Source of the DNA: an uncultured Flavobacterium sp.
Lineage (GTDB): Bacteria; Bacteroidota; Bacteroidia; Flavobacteriales; Flavobacteriaceae
Assembly: GCA_945957245.1 (NCBI GenBank)
Contig: CAMFLD010000091.1
Coordinates: forward strand, 1-8,781
Direction of reading: 5' to 3'
DNA: 8,781 nucleotides
Shown: positions 1 through 6,928 of the stretch, piece after piece
Layout: each line of letters opens with the position of its first letter
How positions within the stretch are numbered: position 1 is the stretch's first letter
The notes under the pieces: model-generated
What the model was told of the DNA's origin: nothing
Seen by the model: the letters and a program-made list of their open reading frames with translations, nothing else
Database searches by the model: none
Translations under genes and position numbers: made by a program

Positions 1-1523
1 GTAGATTCCTTATAGAAAGTGGCGGATTTACTTCTAAAGGAACGCATTATAAAAAATGCAGGGTAAACGTTATTGTTCCTGATAAAATAAATGAGGATGT
101 AAATCTCCAGTTCGAGAAATTAAAATCGAGGTTTACAACCGAAAATGAAGTTTTTAAATATGCTGGTCGCCCGAGAAATATTAGCGTCGATACTCAAGTA
201 AAAGACGGTGTGTTAGAATTTATTGATTTCCCTACAATGCTGACTTCAAATTCTACAGAAAAACTGAGATTTTATTATTCTGGTAAACCCATTATTGCCA
301 AACGGGCTCCATGGGATGGCGGGTTTGTTTATGCTAATGACGCACAAGGCAAACCATGGATAGGTGTTGCCTGTCAGGGAACAGGAGCCAGCTTATGGTA
401 TCCGGTAAAAGATTCCCAAAGCGATGAACCTGATTATGGTGCAACCATTAAAGTTGCTGTTCCAAATGGTTTAATGGACGTCTCAAACGGAAGATTTTTA
501 GGGAGCGAAGATTTGAAAAATGGTTACACGCGTTGGGATTGGGAAGTCAAAAATCCAATCAATACTTATTCCATCAATGTAAATATAGCCGATTATGCTC
601 ATATCCATGATACCTATAAAGGTTTGGATTTGGACTATTATGTCCTACGGGAAAATGAAGCCAAAGCCAAAGAGCATTTCGAACAGGTTAAACCCATGAT
701 GGACTGCTTTCAGTCTAAATTTGGTCCTTATCCTTTTGCCAATGATGGCTATAAATTAGTTGAAACTCCTTATTTAGGTATGGAGCATCAAAGCGCTGTA
801 GCTTATGGAAATAAATATTTAAACGGCTATTTGGGATTTGACCGTTCCAAAACCGGTGTGGGTTTGCTTTTCGATTATATCATCATTCACGAAAGCGGAC
901 ACGAATGGTTTGGAAATGCCATAACTTCTAAAGACAGTGCCGATATGTGGATACATGAAGGCTTTACAACTTACGCCGAGTCTGTTTTTGCCGAATGCCA
1001 ATATGGCTATGATAAAGCGCAGCTTTATATCAATGGCGTTAAAAGAAATGTAGACAATAAGGAACCTATAATTGGTCCCTATGGCGTAAATAAAGAAGGA
1101 GCCAGCGATATGTATGAAAAAGGTGCCTTGATGCTCAACACATTGAGACATGTAGTAAATAATGATACAAAATGGTGGAAAATATTTTTAAAATATTCAG
1201 AAACTTTTCATAATAAAATCATTGATACCGAAACCGTTATTGATTTTTTCAATAAAGAAACGGGAATGAATCTCACCCCAATTTTCAATCAGTATCTAAG
1301 ATATGCCAACATTCCACATTTGGAAATGAAGATTGTCAAAAATAAACTGCAATTTCGCTGGGAAGCTGATGAAACAGCATTTGCAATGCCAATCGATATA
1401 AAAATCAAAGGAAAAATGTTCCGGATTACCCCAACAACTGATTGGAAAAAATCAAAAATCAAAGTCATTTCACTCGCAGATATCGAGGTTATGGTCAATG
1501 ATTTTTATGTAAATGTTAATTAA
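1..1523 (+). CDS. M1 family zinc metallopeptidase (aminopeptidase), 5' end outside window
   Basis: The frame is open from base 3 to the TAA at 1521-1523, giving 506 visible residues without the true N-terminus; a GTG at 210 lies inside the open frame and is not a convincing start. Seen: zinc-binding HESGH (888-902, visible residues 296-300), followed after exactly 18 residues by the third ligand Glu319 (957-959) in WIHEGF; a GMEH substrate-binding motif (residues 259-262, equivalent to GAMEN); and Tyr371 in the DMYEKG context, the transition-state tyrosine of the family. These residues together define a catalytically intact M1 (gluzincin) peptidase that removes N-terminal amino acids from peptides. 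Family members of this type in Flavobacteriaceae are usually exported, but the signal peptide would lie off the window. The stretch before YYSGKP (residues 1 to about 95) does not resemble the usual beta-sheet domain sequence as I know it. The gene ends at a strong hairpin. Confidence 0.93.
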   Translation, partial: RFLIESGGFTSKGTHYKKCRVNVIVPDKINEDVNLQFEKLKSRFTTENEVFKYAGRPRNISVDTQVKDGVLEFIDFPTMLTSNSTEKLRFYYSGKPIIAKRAPWDGGFVYANDAQGKPWIGVACQGTGASLWYPVKDSQSDEPDYGATIKVAVPNGLMDVSNGRFLGSEDLKNGYTRWDWEVKNPINTYSINVNIADYAHIHDTYKGLDLDYYVLRENEAKAKEHFEQVKPMMDCFQSKFGPYPFANDGYKLVETPYLGMEHQSAVAYGNKYLNGYLGFDRSKTGVGLLFDYIIIHESGHEWFGNAITSKDSADMWIHEGFTTYAESVFAECQYGYDKAQLYINGVKRNVDNKEPIIGPYGVNKEGASDMYEKGALMLNTLRHVVNNDTKWWKIFLKYSETFHNKIIDTETVIDFFNKETGMNLTPIFNQYLRYANIPHLEMKIVKNKLQFRWEADETAFAMPIDIKIKGKMFRITPTTDWKKSKIKVISLADIEVMVNDFYVNVN

Positions 1524-1551
1524 ACATGTAAAATAAATTTGTCCTTTTAGT

Positions 1552-1587
1552 CAATAAAAAATCCCGAATCATCGGGATTTTTTATTG
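1552..1587. terminator. Bidirectional intrinsic terminator between convergent genes
   Basis: A perfect 16-bp inverted repeat (1552-1567 with 1572-1587, loop ATCA) has a GC core TCCCGA/TCGGGA flanked by six A on the left and six T on the right. It therefore gives a hairpin plus U-tract on both strands. It starts 29 bases after the peptidase stop and ends just before the stop codon of the minus-strand lipoprotein gene (1589), so it serves both transcripts. Confidence 0.9.
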
Positions 1588-1588
1588 G

Positions 1589-1939
1589 TTAGAATTTACC
1601 ATAAAAACCGGTAATGTCAAAATAGACAACTTTTTCAACTTTGTCAGAGGTGAGTATACGCATTATATCATAATATCTGGAACCTTTAGAAGACGTTCCC
1701 TGACTTATCATGCTATATCCCGGAAACATTTTTGCAAGGATAGCATATTCTTTACCTACACCAGCAGATTCATTTGCTGCTTTGATAACTATAGCTTTTT
1801 CAATAGTGGAGCCATCTTTTCCGTCGGTTGAAGCAGTAGTTGTTACATTCGAATCAGCAGAAACAGTCGAAGATGAGTTTTTACTGGAAGAACAGGAATA
1901 AATTGAAATCAGAATGATACAAATAAATAGTTTTTTCAT
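1589..1939 (-). CDS. Small secreted lipoprotein of unknown function (116 aa)
   Basis: The protein begins MKKLFICIILISIYSC: two lysines, a hydrophobic core and a lipobox IYSC with Cys16 as the expected lipidation site. A Ser/Thr/Asn-rich linker (about residues 17-43) follows, then a compact domain of about 70 residues (EKAIVIKAANESAGVGKEY onward) ending in VYFDITGFYGKF. The linker-plus-small-domain layout is typical of flavobacterial lipoproteins; I recall similar uncharacterised proteins ending in YFDIxxFFGKF but know no function. No acidic residues follow the Cys, so nothing suggests the Bacteroidota surface-export signal; a periplasm-facing anchor is more likely (inference). The ATG is only 6 bases after the menE stop, so it is probably the last gene of the CPBP-menE unit. 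It stops directly beside the shared terminator. Confidence 0.82.
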   Translation of the reverse strand: MKKLFICIILISIYSCSSSKNSSSTVSADSNVTTTASTDGKDGSTIEKAIVIKAANESAGVGKEYAILAKMFPGYSMISQGTSSKGSRYYDIMRILTSDKVEKVVYFDITGFYGKF

Positions 1940-1945
1940 AATATT

Positions 1946-2986
1946 TTACTTTAATGTTTCCCTTCGTATTACTTTTCCACTAGGTGTTTCCTTAAATTTG
2001 TGGATAAAAATAATCTCTTTGGGTTTTTCATATTTATCAAGGTTATCATAGAGTGAATCATCAAAATCATGCTTCTCTCCTTCTATTACCAAAACTACTT
2101 TATGCCCAAGTTCATGGTCTGGTTTTGAGGAAATAAAGAAACGCTCTTGTATTCTTCCGGCTAATTTTTCTTCAATCTGTTCTGGAATCAATTTAATTCC
2201 GCCACTATTGATTACATTATCCATTCTTCCAAGGAAAATAAACTGATTTTCATTAACCAGTTCCACAATATCATTGGTAATAATAACTTCGTCCGAAATC
2301 CTTGGAGCATGGATTACCAAACAATTCCTGTCATCATAAGAGATGGTCACATTGGGCAAAACCGTAAACGCTTTTTCTCCCAGCTTCCTGGCGGCAATAT
2401 GGGTAATCGTTTCAGTCATACCATAAGTCTCGTAAACTTCAGTGGGCAGTTTGAGTAATTGTTTTTCCAAAGCCTTATTGATTGAGGCTCCACCTACTAT
2501 CATTTTCTTTACTTTCTTCAATTCGCTTATAGAGTTTTGAGCCTGTAACGGCACCATTGCGACAAAGTCAAATTCGAACTCATTATTATCAAGCGGATGC
2601 GAACTTGGAGCAACAAATTCAAGATCAAATCCTAAAATCATGGCTCTGACCAACATCATTTTCCCGGCCACATATTTCACCGGCAGACATTGTAATGCTT
2701 TATTTCCGGGCCTTAGATCAAAAAAATCTCCTGTTGCCAAAGCAGAATCAACCATAGCCTGCTTGCTGACAGAAATAATCTTGGGTTCTCCGGTAGTGCC
2801 CGATGTCTGCATTTCAATATAATTCTTACTGTCAAACCAATCCAAAAGGAAATCACCGACAGGTTTTTCAAAATCTTCTCCTTCCTTAATAAAACTGTAA
2901 GCTACACGGCACAAATCTTCTCTGTCAAGATGAAAACCATTCAGTTTAAATTGATTGTGGACATTTTCGTAGGTTGGGCTATTCAT
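1946..2986 (-). CDS. menE: MenE-like o-succinylbenzoate--CoA ligase (AMP-binding)
   Basis: An adenylate-forming enzyme (ANL superfamily). Seen, numbering from the ATG at 2986: the phosphate-binding loop TSGTTGEPK (61-69), YETYGMTE (185-192), the hinge GRMD (253-256) followed by NSGGIK, and the C-terminal catalytic lysine in PSGK (Lys338). MenE activates o-succinylbenzoate with ATP and joins it to CoA in cytosolic menaquinone synthesis. At about 346 residues it is some 100 shorter than E. coli MenE, with the P-loop very near the N-terminus; short forms of this kind are the usual MenE candidates in Bacteroidota. The motifs alone would also suit another acyl-CoA ligase, and no other men gene is in the window. 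An upstream ATG at 3013 is in frame (355 aa) but would overlap the CPBP gene by 35 bases; the ATG at 2986 overlaps by 8, and MNSPTYENVHNQFKLNG resembles the N-terminus of relatives, so I prefer it. Confidence 0.85.
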   Translation of the reverse strand: MNSPTYENVHNQFKLNGFHLDREDLCRVAYSFIKEGEDFEKPVGDFLLDWFDSKNYIEMQTSGTTGEPKIISVSKQAMVDSALATGDFFDLRPGNKALQCLPVKYVAGKMMLVRAMILGFDLEFVAPSSHPLDNNEFEFDFVAMVPLQAQNSISELKKVKKMIVGGASINKALEKQLLKLPTEVYETYGMTETITHIAARKLGEKAFTVLPNVTISYDDRNCLVIHAPRISDEVIITNDIVELVNENQFIFLGRMDNVINSGGIKLIPEQIEEKLAGRIQERFFISSKPDHELGHKVVLVIEGEKHDFDDSLYDNLDKYEKPKEIIFIHKFKETPSGKVIRRETLK

Positions 2987-3914
2987 AACTTTGTGTATTT
3001 TGGTTTGTTTCAACTTTTATTACTTTTCCAAACAGTCTTTCTTTCCAATTATTCCATTTGTATTTTTTTGCTAAAATGAAAATAATGATTGGATAAACTA
3101 TTAATATGGATAGTATCATTTCATGAAGTGTATCTGCCGGATTTTCTTTTCCGGAATACCTGAATAATGCATCTGTTTTAAGTGCGGTAAAATCAGATGT
3201 TATTAAAATGGAAGCCATAAGGTTATTGCCAAAATGAAACCCAAGTGCCAACTCCATTCCTTCATCCATAAGCGTCATGATACCTAACAATAATCCGGTT
3301 CCAATATAAAAAGTCATTACCCCATATCCCATTTCAGCCACTTCAGGATTGGCACTGTGCAATAAACCAAATATTAGGGATGTTACTATTAATGGCGTCC
3401 ATTTATTCCTTACGGCAATTCCGAGTTGCTGCATAATATATCCTCTGAAAAGGTATTCTTCAAGTCCAATCTGAAAAGGAAAAAGCAATAAACTTAATAA
3501 CAATAGTATGGTAAATTTTACAGGATGAAAATTCCATACAATATCAGAACTATCATTATAATAGGACAATCCAAAGCTAATCAATGTAAAAAGAATAATC
3601 AGTCCGGACGAAAAGAAAATCCTTTTAAAATCAACCTTCTTTCTAGAAGTGGTAAGTGAAAGAATACTTCTTTGATGCAAAAAATAAACCAGTACAAATA
3701 ACAAACCTAATAAAAACACAAAAGGCAACAGGTTGAGTACCAATGCTACATTATTCGGAAATGAATTTACTATCTTTTCACTTTCCTCTATGGCTTCTTT
3801 TGGCAACACAAAAAAAGCAATAATATTAGCAATAAAAATACCTGTTGTGAGTAAGAGCGTTATCAAAATGCGCCACCAGTCATTTTTACCTTTATAAGCT
3901 TGTTCAATAAACAT
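2979..3914 (-). CDS. CPBP family intramembrane glutamic endopeptidase (Abi/CAAX protease-like)
   Basis: A 311-residue multi-pass membrane protein with about eight hydrophobic segments (roughly 17-37, 57-79, 101-118, 132-149, 173-188, 197-215, 224-239, 266-283). The three CPBP active-site motifs are present in order: EEYLFRG (Glu152, Glu153, Arg157), FGLLH (His186) and HFGNN (His227, Asn231). These are the residues that form the glutamate-dependent intramembrane protease site in Rce1-like enzymes. The substrate is unknown; in bacteria relatives are linked to peptide maturation, bacteriocin immunity or protein anchoring, but nothing nearby points to one of these. The MFIEQAYKGKNDWWR start fits flavobacterial relatives. 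It is the first gene of the minus-strand unit and its stop overlaps the start of menE, so the two are probably translationally coupled. Confidence 0.88.
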   Translation of the reverse strand: MFIEQAYKGKNDWWRILITLLLTTGIFIANIIAFFVLPKEAIEESEKIVNSFPNNVALVLNLLPFVFLLGLLFVLVYFLHQRSILSLTTSRKKVDFKRIFFSSGLIILFTLISFGLSYYNDSSDIVWNFHPVKFTILLLLSLLLFPFQIGLEEYLFRGYIMQQLGIAVRNKWTPLIVTSLIFGLLHSANPEVAEMGYGVMTFYIGTGLLLGIMTLMDEGMELALGFHFGNNLMASILITSDFTALKTDALFRYSGKENPADTLHEMILSILIVYPIIIFILAKKYKWNNWKERLFGKVIKVETNQNTQSYE

Positions 3915-3938
3915 AAATAAACCATTTTTTGTTTCGCC

Positions 3939-3950
3939 TAAGTTAACTTA
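3939..3950. promoter_or_regulatory. 12-bp perfect palindrome in divergent promoter region (candidate operator)
   Basis: TAAGTTAACTTA reads identically on both strands. It lies in the 70-base gap between the divergent CPBP gene (start 3914) and arsC (start 3985), at about the -33 position relative to the arsC -7 box. Position and symmetry suit a dimeric regulator, but the region is AT-rich and a chance palindrome cannot be excluded. Confidence 0.3.
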
Positions 3951-3966
3951 TTTCTATTAAAATTGG

Positions 3967-3974
3967 TTACTTTG
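3967..3974 (+). promoter_or_regulatory. Putative arsC promoter -7 box (near-consensus)
   Basis: TTACTTTG matches the Bacteroidota -7 box TAnnTTTG at all fixed positions but the second. The best -33 partner is TTA (3943-3945) rather than TTG, 21 bases upstream. Only ten bases separate the box from the arsC ATG, so a transcript from here would have almost no leader. Confidence 0.45.
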
Positions 3975-3984
3975 CAAAAAAATT

Positions 3985-4329
3985 ATGTTACAGATACTCC
4001 ATAATCCGAGATGTGGAAAATCAAGAGATTGTTTGGCTTTTGTTACAGAAAGCAACCAGCCTTTTGAAATCATCAATTACCTTGAAAATCCCCTTAGTGT
4101 TGACGGGCTTAAAGAACTTATTAAGAAACTGAACGTTAAGCCAATTGATATTGTACGTCAAAAAGAAACCATCTGGATTGATAACTATAAAGGCAAAAAA
4201 CTGACCAATCTACAAATCCTAAAAGCTATTGCCAAGTATCCCATTTTGATGCAAAGACCTATCGTTATTGAGGGTGACAAAGCAATTATAGGGCGGGAAC
4301 CCGATGCTCTCAGAGCTTTCTTAAAATAA
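3985..4329 (+). CDS. arsC: ArsC-family arsenate reductase (glutaredoxin type)
   Basis: A 114-residue thioredoxin-fold protein of the ArsC/Spx family. The N-terminal motif HNPRCGKSRD supplies the catalytic Cys10 (E. coli plasmid ArsC HNPACGTSR, Cys12). The three arginines of the arsenate-binding site also have counterparts: Arg58 (DIVRQKE), Arg91 (QRPIVI) and Arg104 (IGREP). With all four present, glutathione/glutaredoxin-type reduction of arsenate to arsenite in the cytosol is the family prediction. A second Cys16, not part of a CxxC pair, is seen. There is no ArsR, ArsB/Acr3 or ArsM gene beside it, so it is not in an arsenic-resistance operon; many genomes carry such solitary copies whose role is unproven. 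Spx-type regulators have a CxxC, which is missing here. It appears to be a single-gene unit transcribed away from the CPBP gene. Confidence 0.88.
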   Translation: MLQILHNPRCGKSRDCLAFVTESNQPFEIINYLENPLSVDGLKELIKKLNVKPIDIVRQKETIWIDNYKGKKLTNLQILKAIAKYPILMQRPIVIEGDKAIIGREPDALRAFLK

Positions 4330-4330
4330 C

Positions 4331-4349
4331 ATTTAACAAAGATTTAGCA
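4331..4349 (+). repeat. Direct repeat upstream of receptor gene promoter (candidate regulator site)
   Basis: ATTTAACA (4331-4338) and ATTTAGCA (4342-4349) match at seven of eight bases with an 11-base period, placing both on the same DNA face. They lie just upstream of the -7 box at 4371, where an activator such as a response regulator would bind. This is inference from spacing only. Confidence 0.3.
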
Positions 4350-4370
4350 GAAAGGGCCTAAACCTAACTG

Positions 4371-4378
4371 TATTTTTG
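4371..4378 (+). promoter_or_regulatory. Promoter -7 box of the outer-membrane receptor gene
   Basis: TATTTTTG is an exact match to the Bacteroidota -7 consensus TAnnTTTG, 30 bases before the ATG at 4409. No TTG is found at the expected -33 position, which may mean that an activator is needed. It indicates that the receptor gene has its own start of transcription rather than depending on arsC read-through. Confidence 0.6.
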
Positions 4379-4408
4379 TGGTCTTTTAAGAGAGTTTAAA
4401 TCTATATC

Positions 4409-6877
4409 ATGAAAAAAATCCATTTAATTTTATCTGTACTTTTATTACTAACCTCAATTACTGTTTTTGCACAAAACAAACCGGAAAGGCCTAAAATAAC
4501 CATTACCGGGAAAATCATCGAAAAATCCACAAAGCTGCCTTTAGAATACGCTACAGTCACCTTTAAAAACAGTCGAAACCCAAAATTGATTTTTGGTGGA
4601 ATTACAGATAATAAAGGAGAATACAGTGTTGAAGTAGTGGCCGGTACTTATGATATCACTTTCGAATTTATCTCTTTTAAACCCACATTGGTTAAACAAA
4701 AACAATTAACCGAATCAACAAATCTGGGAACTACCACACTTGACGAAGATGCTACCCAGCTTAATGAAGTGGTTGTTCGTGCAGAGAAATCTACTGTAGA
4801 GATAAAACTGGATAAGAAAGTATATAATGTAGGCCAGGATATGATTGTAAAAGGTGGAACAGCAAGCGACGTACTCGATAACGTTCCATCAGTAACCGTT
4901 GACGCAGATGGAAATGTTGCTTTGCGTGGTAACGACAATGTAAAAATACTCATTGACGGAAGACCTTCAAATGCTATCAATATTACTGATGCACTCAAAT
5001 CCATTCCGGCTGATGCGTTGGACAAAGTTGAAGTCATTACAAATCCCTCAGCACGTTATAATGCGGAAGGTGGCGGCGGAATCATCAACATCGTACTAAA
5101 AAAAGGAAAAAATCAGGGATTAAACGGAACAGTGATTGCCAGTTCAGGTTATCCGCAAACCTACGGTTTGACTGGTACAATAAACTACAAAACAAAAGAA
5201 TTTAATCTCTTTACAACTCAGGGATACAATTATCGAAACAGTCCCGGAAATGCGTATACCGATTCAAGATACTTAAATGCAGACAATTCTACAAAAGACT
5301 TCATGCATGAAAACAGGGATACAGAACGATTAAATAAATCCTATAATGCCACTATCGGAGTGGATTGGTTTTTGGATAAATCAACCACATGGACCAATGC
5401 TTTGAACTACAGAAGAAGTACCGGAGACAACCGTGACGATGTTTGGCAAAACTATTATGATATCAACCACGATTTTACTTCTTCAATAAACAGGATAAAC
5501 AACGAAGACACAAAAAGTCAAAACGTTGAATTCACTACAAACATCACCAAAAACTTCAAAAAGGAAGGTCATAAGTTGACCATCGATGGTTCCTTTTCCT
5601 CCAATATAGATAAAAGTCTGGCGACCATAAATGAAATATCATCAGTCAATCCAGCTCTCCATATAGACGGTACCATCAACAATCAAACACAAAGCAGGAA
5701 TTCTATTCAGGCTGATTATGTCTTACCTGTTGGCAAAGGTGGACAGTTTGAAGCAGGTTACCGTGGAGACTTCTCTAAAAACCTTACAGACTATGCTGTC
5801 GAAAGAGATGGAGTAATCCAGCCAAACTATACCAATACCTTAGAATACAAAGAAAAAGTAAATGCGCTTTACACCCAATACGGATTCAAAATCAATAAAT
5901 TTTCAACACTTTTAGGATTGCGTTGGGAAGATTCAGATATTGATGTCAATCAATTGGCAACAAGCGACTTTACCAATAAAAGATACAACAACTTTTTCCC
6001 AAGTGCTTTTTTTACCTATGAAATTAATGATAAAAGCAGTGCATCCATCAGCTACAGCCGCAGGATTCAAAGACCAAGGGGAAGACAGCTGAATCCGTTC
6101 AACAACCTATCAAGTAACGTAAATATCATGGTGGGTAATCCCGATTTAAATCCGGCTTACACTGATGCTGTCGATTTAGGTTATATGAAACGTTGGAACA
6201 AACTAACGTTCAACACTTCATTATACGGAAACAAGACCACAAGCGTTTTCCAACAGGTAAGAATTCAAACCGGAACATTGCCGGACGGAACCGCTGTCAT
6301 TACAACAAAACCAATCAATTTATCCACTGAATATCGCAGCGGATTTGAATTCACCTTCAATTATACCCCATACAAATGGTGGAGGCTTAATTCAAACTTC
6401 AACCTGTTTTATGTAAAGACACAAGGAAATTATGCATATACTGATCCCAGCAACAATCCAATTGTACAGAATTTTGATTTCGAAACCACATCCTGGTTTA
6501 CCCGTTTAACGTCAAAAATCACATTGCCATACAAAATCGACTGGCAGACCAATATGACCTACAATGGTGAACAGAAAAACAGACAGGGAAAAACAGCAGG
6601 CAACTTCAGTATGAATATGGCACTTAGCAAAGACATATTGAAAGACAAAGGAACTATAGCCCTAAATGTAAATGATGTCTTCAACTCCAGAAAAAGAATT
6701 CAGGATACCTTTCTAGATCAGACTGTAGATTCTCATAGCGAAATGCAATGGCGTGTTAGAAGCGTTAATCTTTCGTTTACCTACAGGTTCAATGTTCAGA
6801 AATCCGACAGGGAAAAAGAAAAACGCAGACAAAACAACCAGCAACAAGACGATAATAATGGAGATTATCAAGGATAA
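4409..6877 (+). CDS. Outer-membrane beta-barrel receptor, TonB-dependent-receptor-like (CarboxypepD_reg + plug + barrel)
   Basis: An 822-residue protein with a clear Sec signal peptide (MKKIHLILSVLLLLTSITVFA, predicted cut before Gln22). Domain order: a carboxypeptidase-regulatory-like beta-sandwich (about 30-112, ITGKIIEKSTKLPLEYATV onward), a plug domain (about 118-232, with LNEVVV, DVLDNVPSVTV, RGNDNVKILIDGRPS, and the end YNAEGGGGIINIVLKKG), then an outer-membrane barrel to about residue 797, of the PF14905 kind by my reading (NYRRSTGDNRDD, SYSRRIQRPRGRQLNPF, VNLSFTYRFN). No SusD partner is next to it, so it is probably not a SusC-type glycan importer; substrate unknown. The final strand is followed by a hydrophilic tail of about 25 residues rich in Lys/Arg then Gln/Asn/Asp, instead of ending in the barrel's aromatic residue. 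Such tails occur in the family. The gene has its own promoter and terminator. Confidence 0.9.
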   Translation: MKKIHLILSVLLLLTSITVFAQNKPERPKITITGKIIEKSTKLPLEYATVTFKNSRNPKLIFGGITDNKGEYSVEVVAGTYDITFEFISFKPTLVKQKQLTESTNLGTTTLDEDATQLNEVVVRAEKSTVEIKLDKKVYNVGQDMIVKGGTASDVLDNVPSVTVDADGNVALRGNDNVKILIDGRPSNAINITDALKSIPADALDKVEVITNPSARYNAEGGGGIINIVLKKGKNQGLNGTVIASSGYPQTYGLTGTINYKTKEFNLFTTQGYNYRNSPGNAYTDSRYLNADNSTKDFMHENRDTERLNKSYNATIGVDWFLDKSTTWTNALNYRRSTGDNRDDVWQNYYDINHDFTSSINRINNEDTKSQNVEFTTNITKNFKKEGHKLTIDGSFSSNIDKSLATINEISSVNPALHIDGTINNQTQSRNSIQADYVLPVGKGGQFEAGYRGDFSKNLTDYAVERDGVIQPNYTNTLEYKEKVNALYTQYGFKINKFSTLLGLRWEDSDIDVNQLATSDFTNKRYNNFFPSAFFTYEINDKSSASISYSRRIQRPRGRQLNPFNNLSSNVNIMVGNPDLNPAYTDAVDLGYMKRWNKLTFNTSLYGNKTTSVFQQVRIQTGTLPDGTAVITTKPINLSTEYRSGFEFTFNYTPYKWWRLNSNFNLFYVKTQGNYAYTDPSNNPIVQNFDFETTSWFTRLTSKITLPYKIDWQTNMTYNGEQKNRQGKTAGNFSMNMALSKDILKDKGTIALNVNDVFNSRKRIQDTFLDQTVDSHSEMQWRVRSVNLSFTYRFNVQKSDREKEKRRQNNQQQDDNNGDYQG

Positions 6878-6882
6878 GCTCA

Positions 6883-6913
6883 AAAAAAAGCCCCGAATAT
6901 CGGGGCTTTTTTT
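6883..6913. terminator. Bidirectional intrinsic terminator
   Basis: A 14-bp perfect stem (6883-6896 with 6900-6913, loop ATA) has the GC core GCCCCGA/TCGGGGC, with A7 on the left and T7 on the right. It starts 5 bases after the receptor stop and lies 15 bases past the stop of the minus-strand 57-residue gene, so it can end both transcripts. Confidence 0.9.
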
Positions 6914-6928
6914 AAACAAAAACTTAAT

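Noticed and set aside
819..1151. Minus-strand 110-codon open frame inside the M1 peptidase
   Set aside because: It is antisense to the HExxH region, whose conservation explains the open frame; no family resemblance or promoter is visible.
2979..3914. CPBP (Abi-type) protease as part of a phage-defence or bacteriocin system
   Set aside because: No toxin, leader peptide, ABC exporter or phage-related gene is nearby; the neighbours are menE and a lipoprotein, so context does not support it.
3938..3945. Possible minus-strand -7 box TAACTTAG for the CPBP gene
   Set aside because: It has one mismatch to TAnnTTTG and no TTG at the right spacing; it coincides with the palindrome and is too weak to list as a promoter, although some promoter must lie in this gap.
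3985..4329. Spx-type transcription regulator instead of ArsC
   Set aside because: The Spx CxxC redox switch is missing, while the catalytic Cys and three arginines of arsenate reductases are present.
4648..5037. Minus-strand 129-codon open frame inside the receptor gene
   Set aside because: It is antisense to the conserved plug domain, Ser/Thr-rich and low in complexity as expected of a shadow frame, with no start signals.
4409..6877. SusC-type glycan importer of a polysaccharide utilisation locus
   Set aside because: There is no SusD gene downstream (a terminator follows at once) and no glycoside hydrolase or sensor nearby; the length and barrel motifs fit the smaller PF14905 class better.
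6713..6919. Minus-strand 68-codon open frame that reads like a membrane protein
   Set aside because: It lies antisense to the receptor's Lys/Gln/Asn-rich tail and starts beyond the terminator hairpin. Its hydrophobicity is the mirror of AAA/GAT/AAC codons, and it has no promoter or plausible start context.
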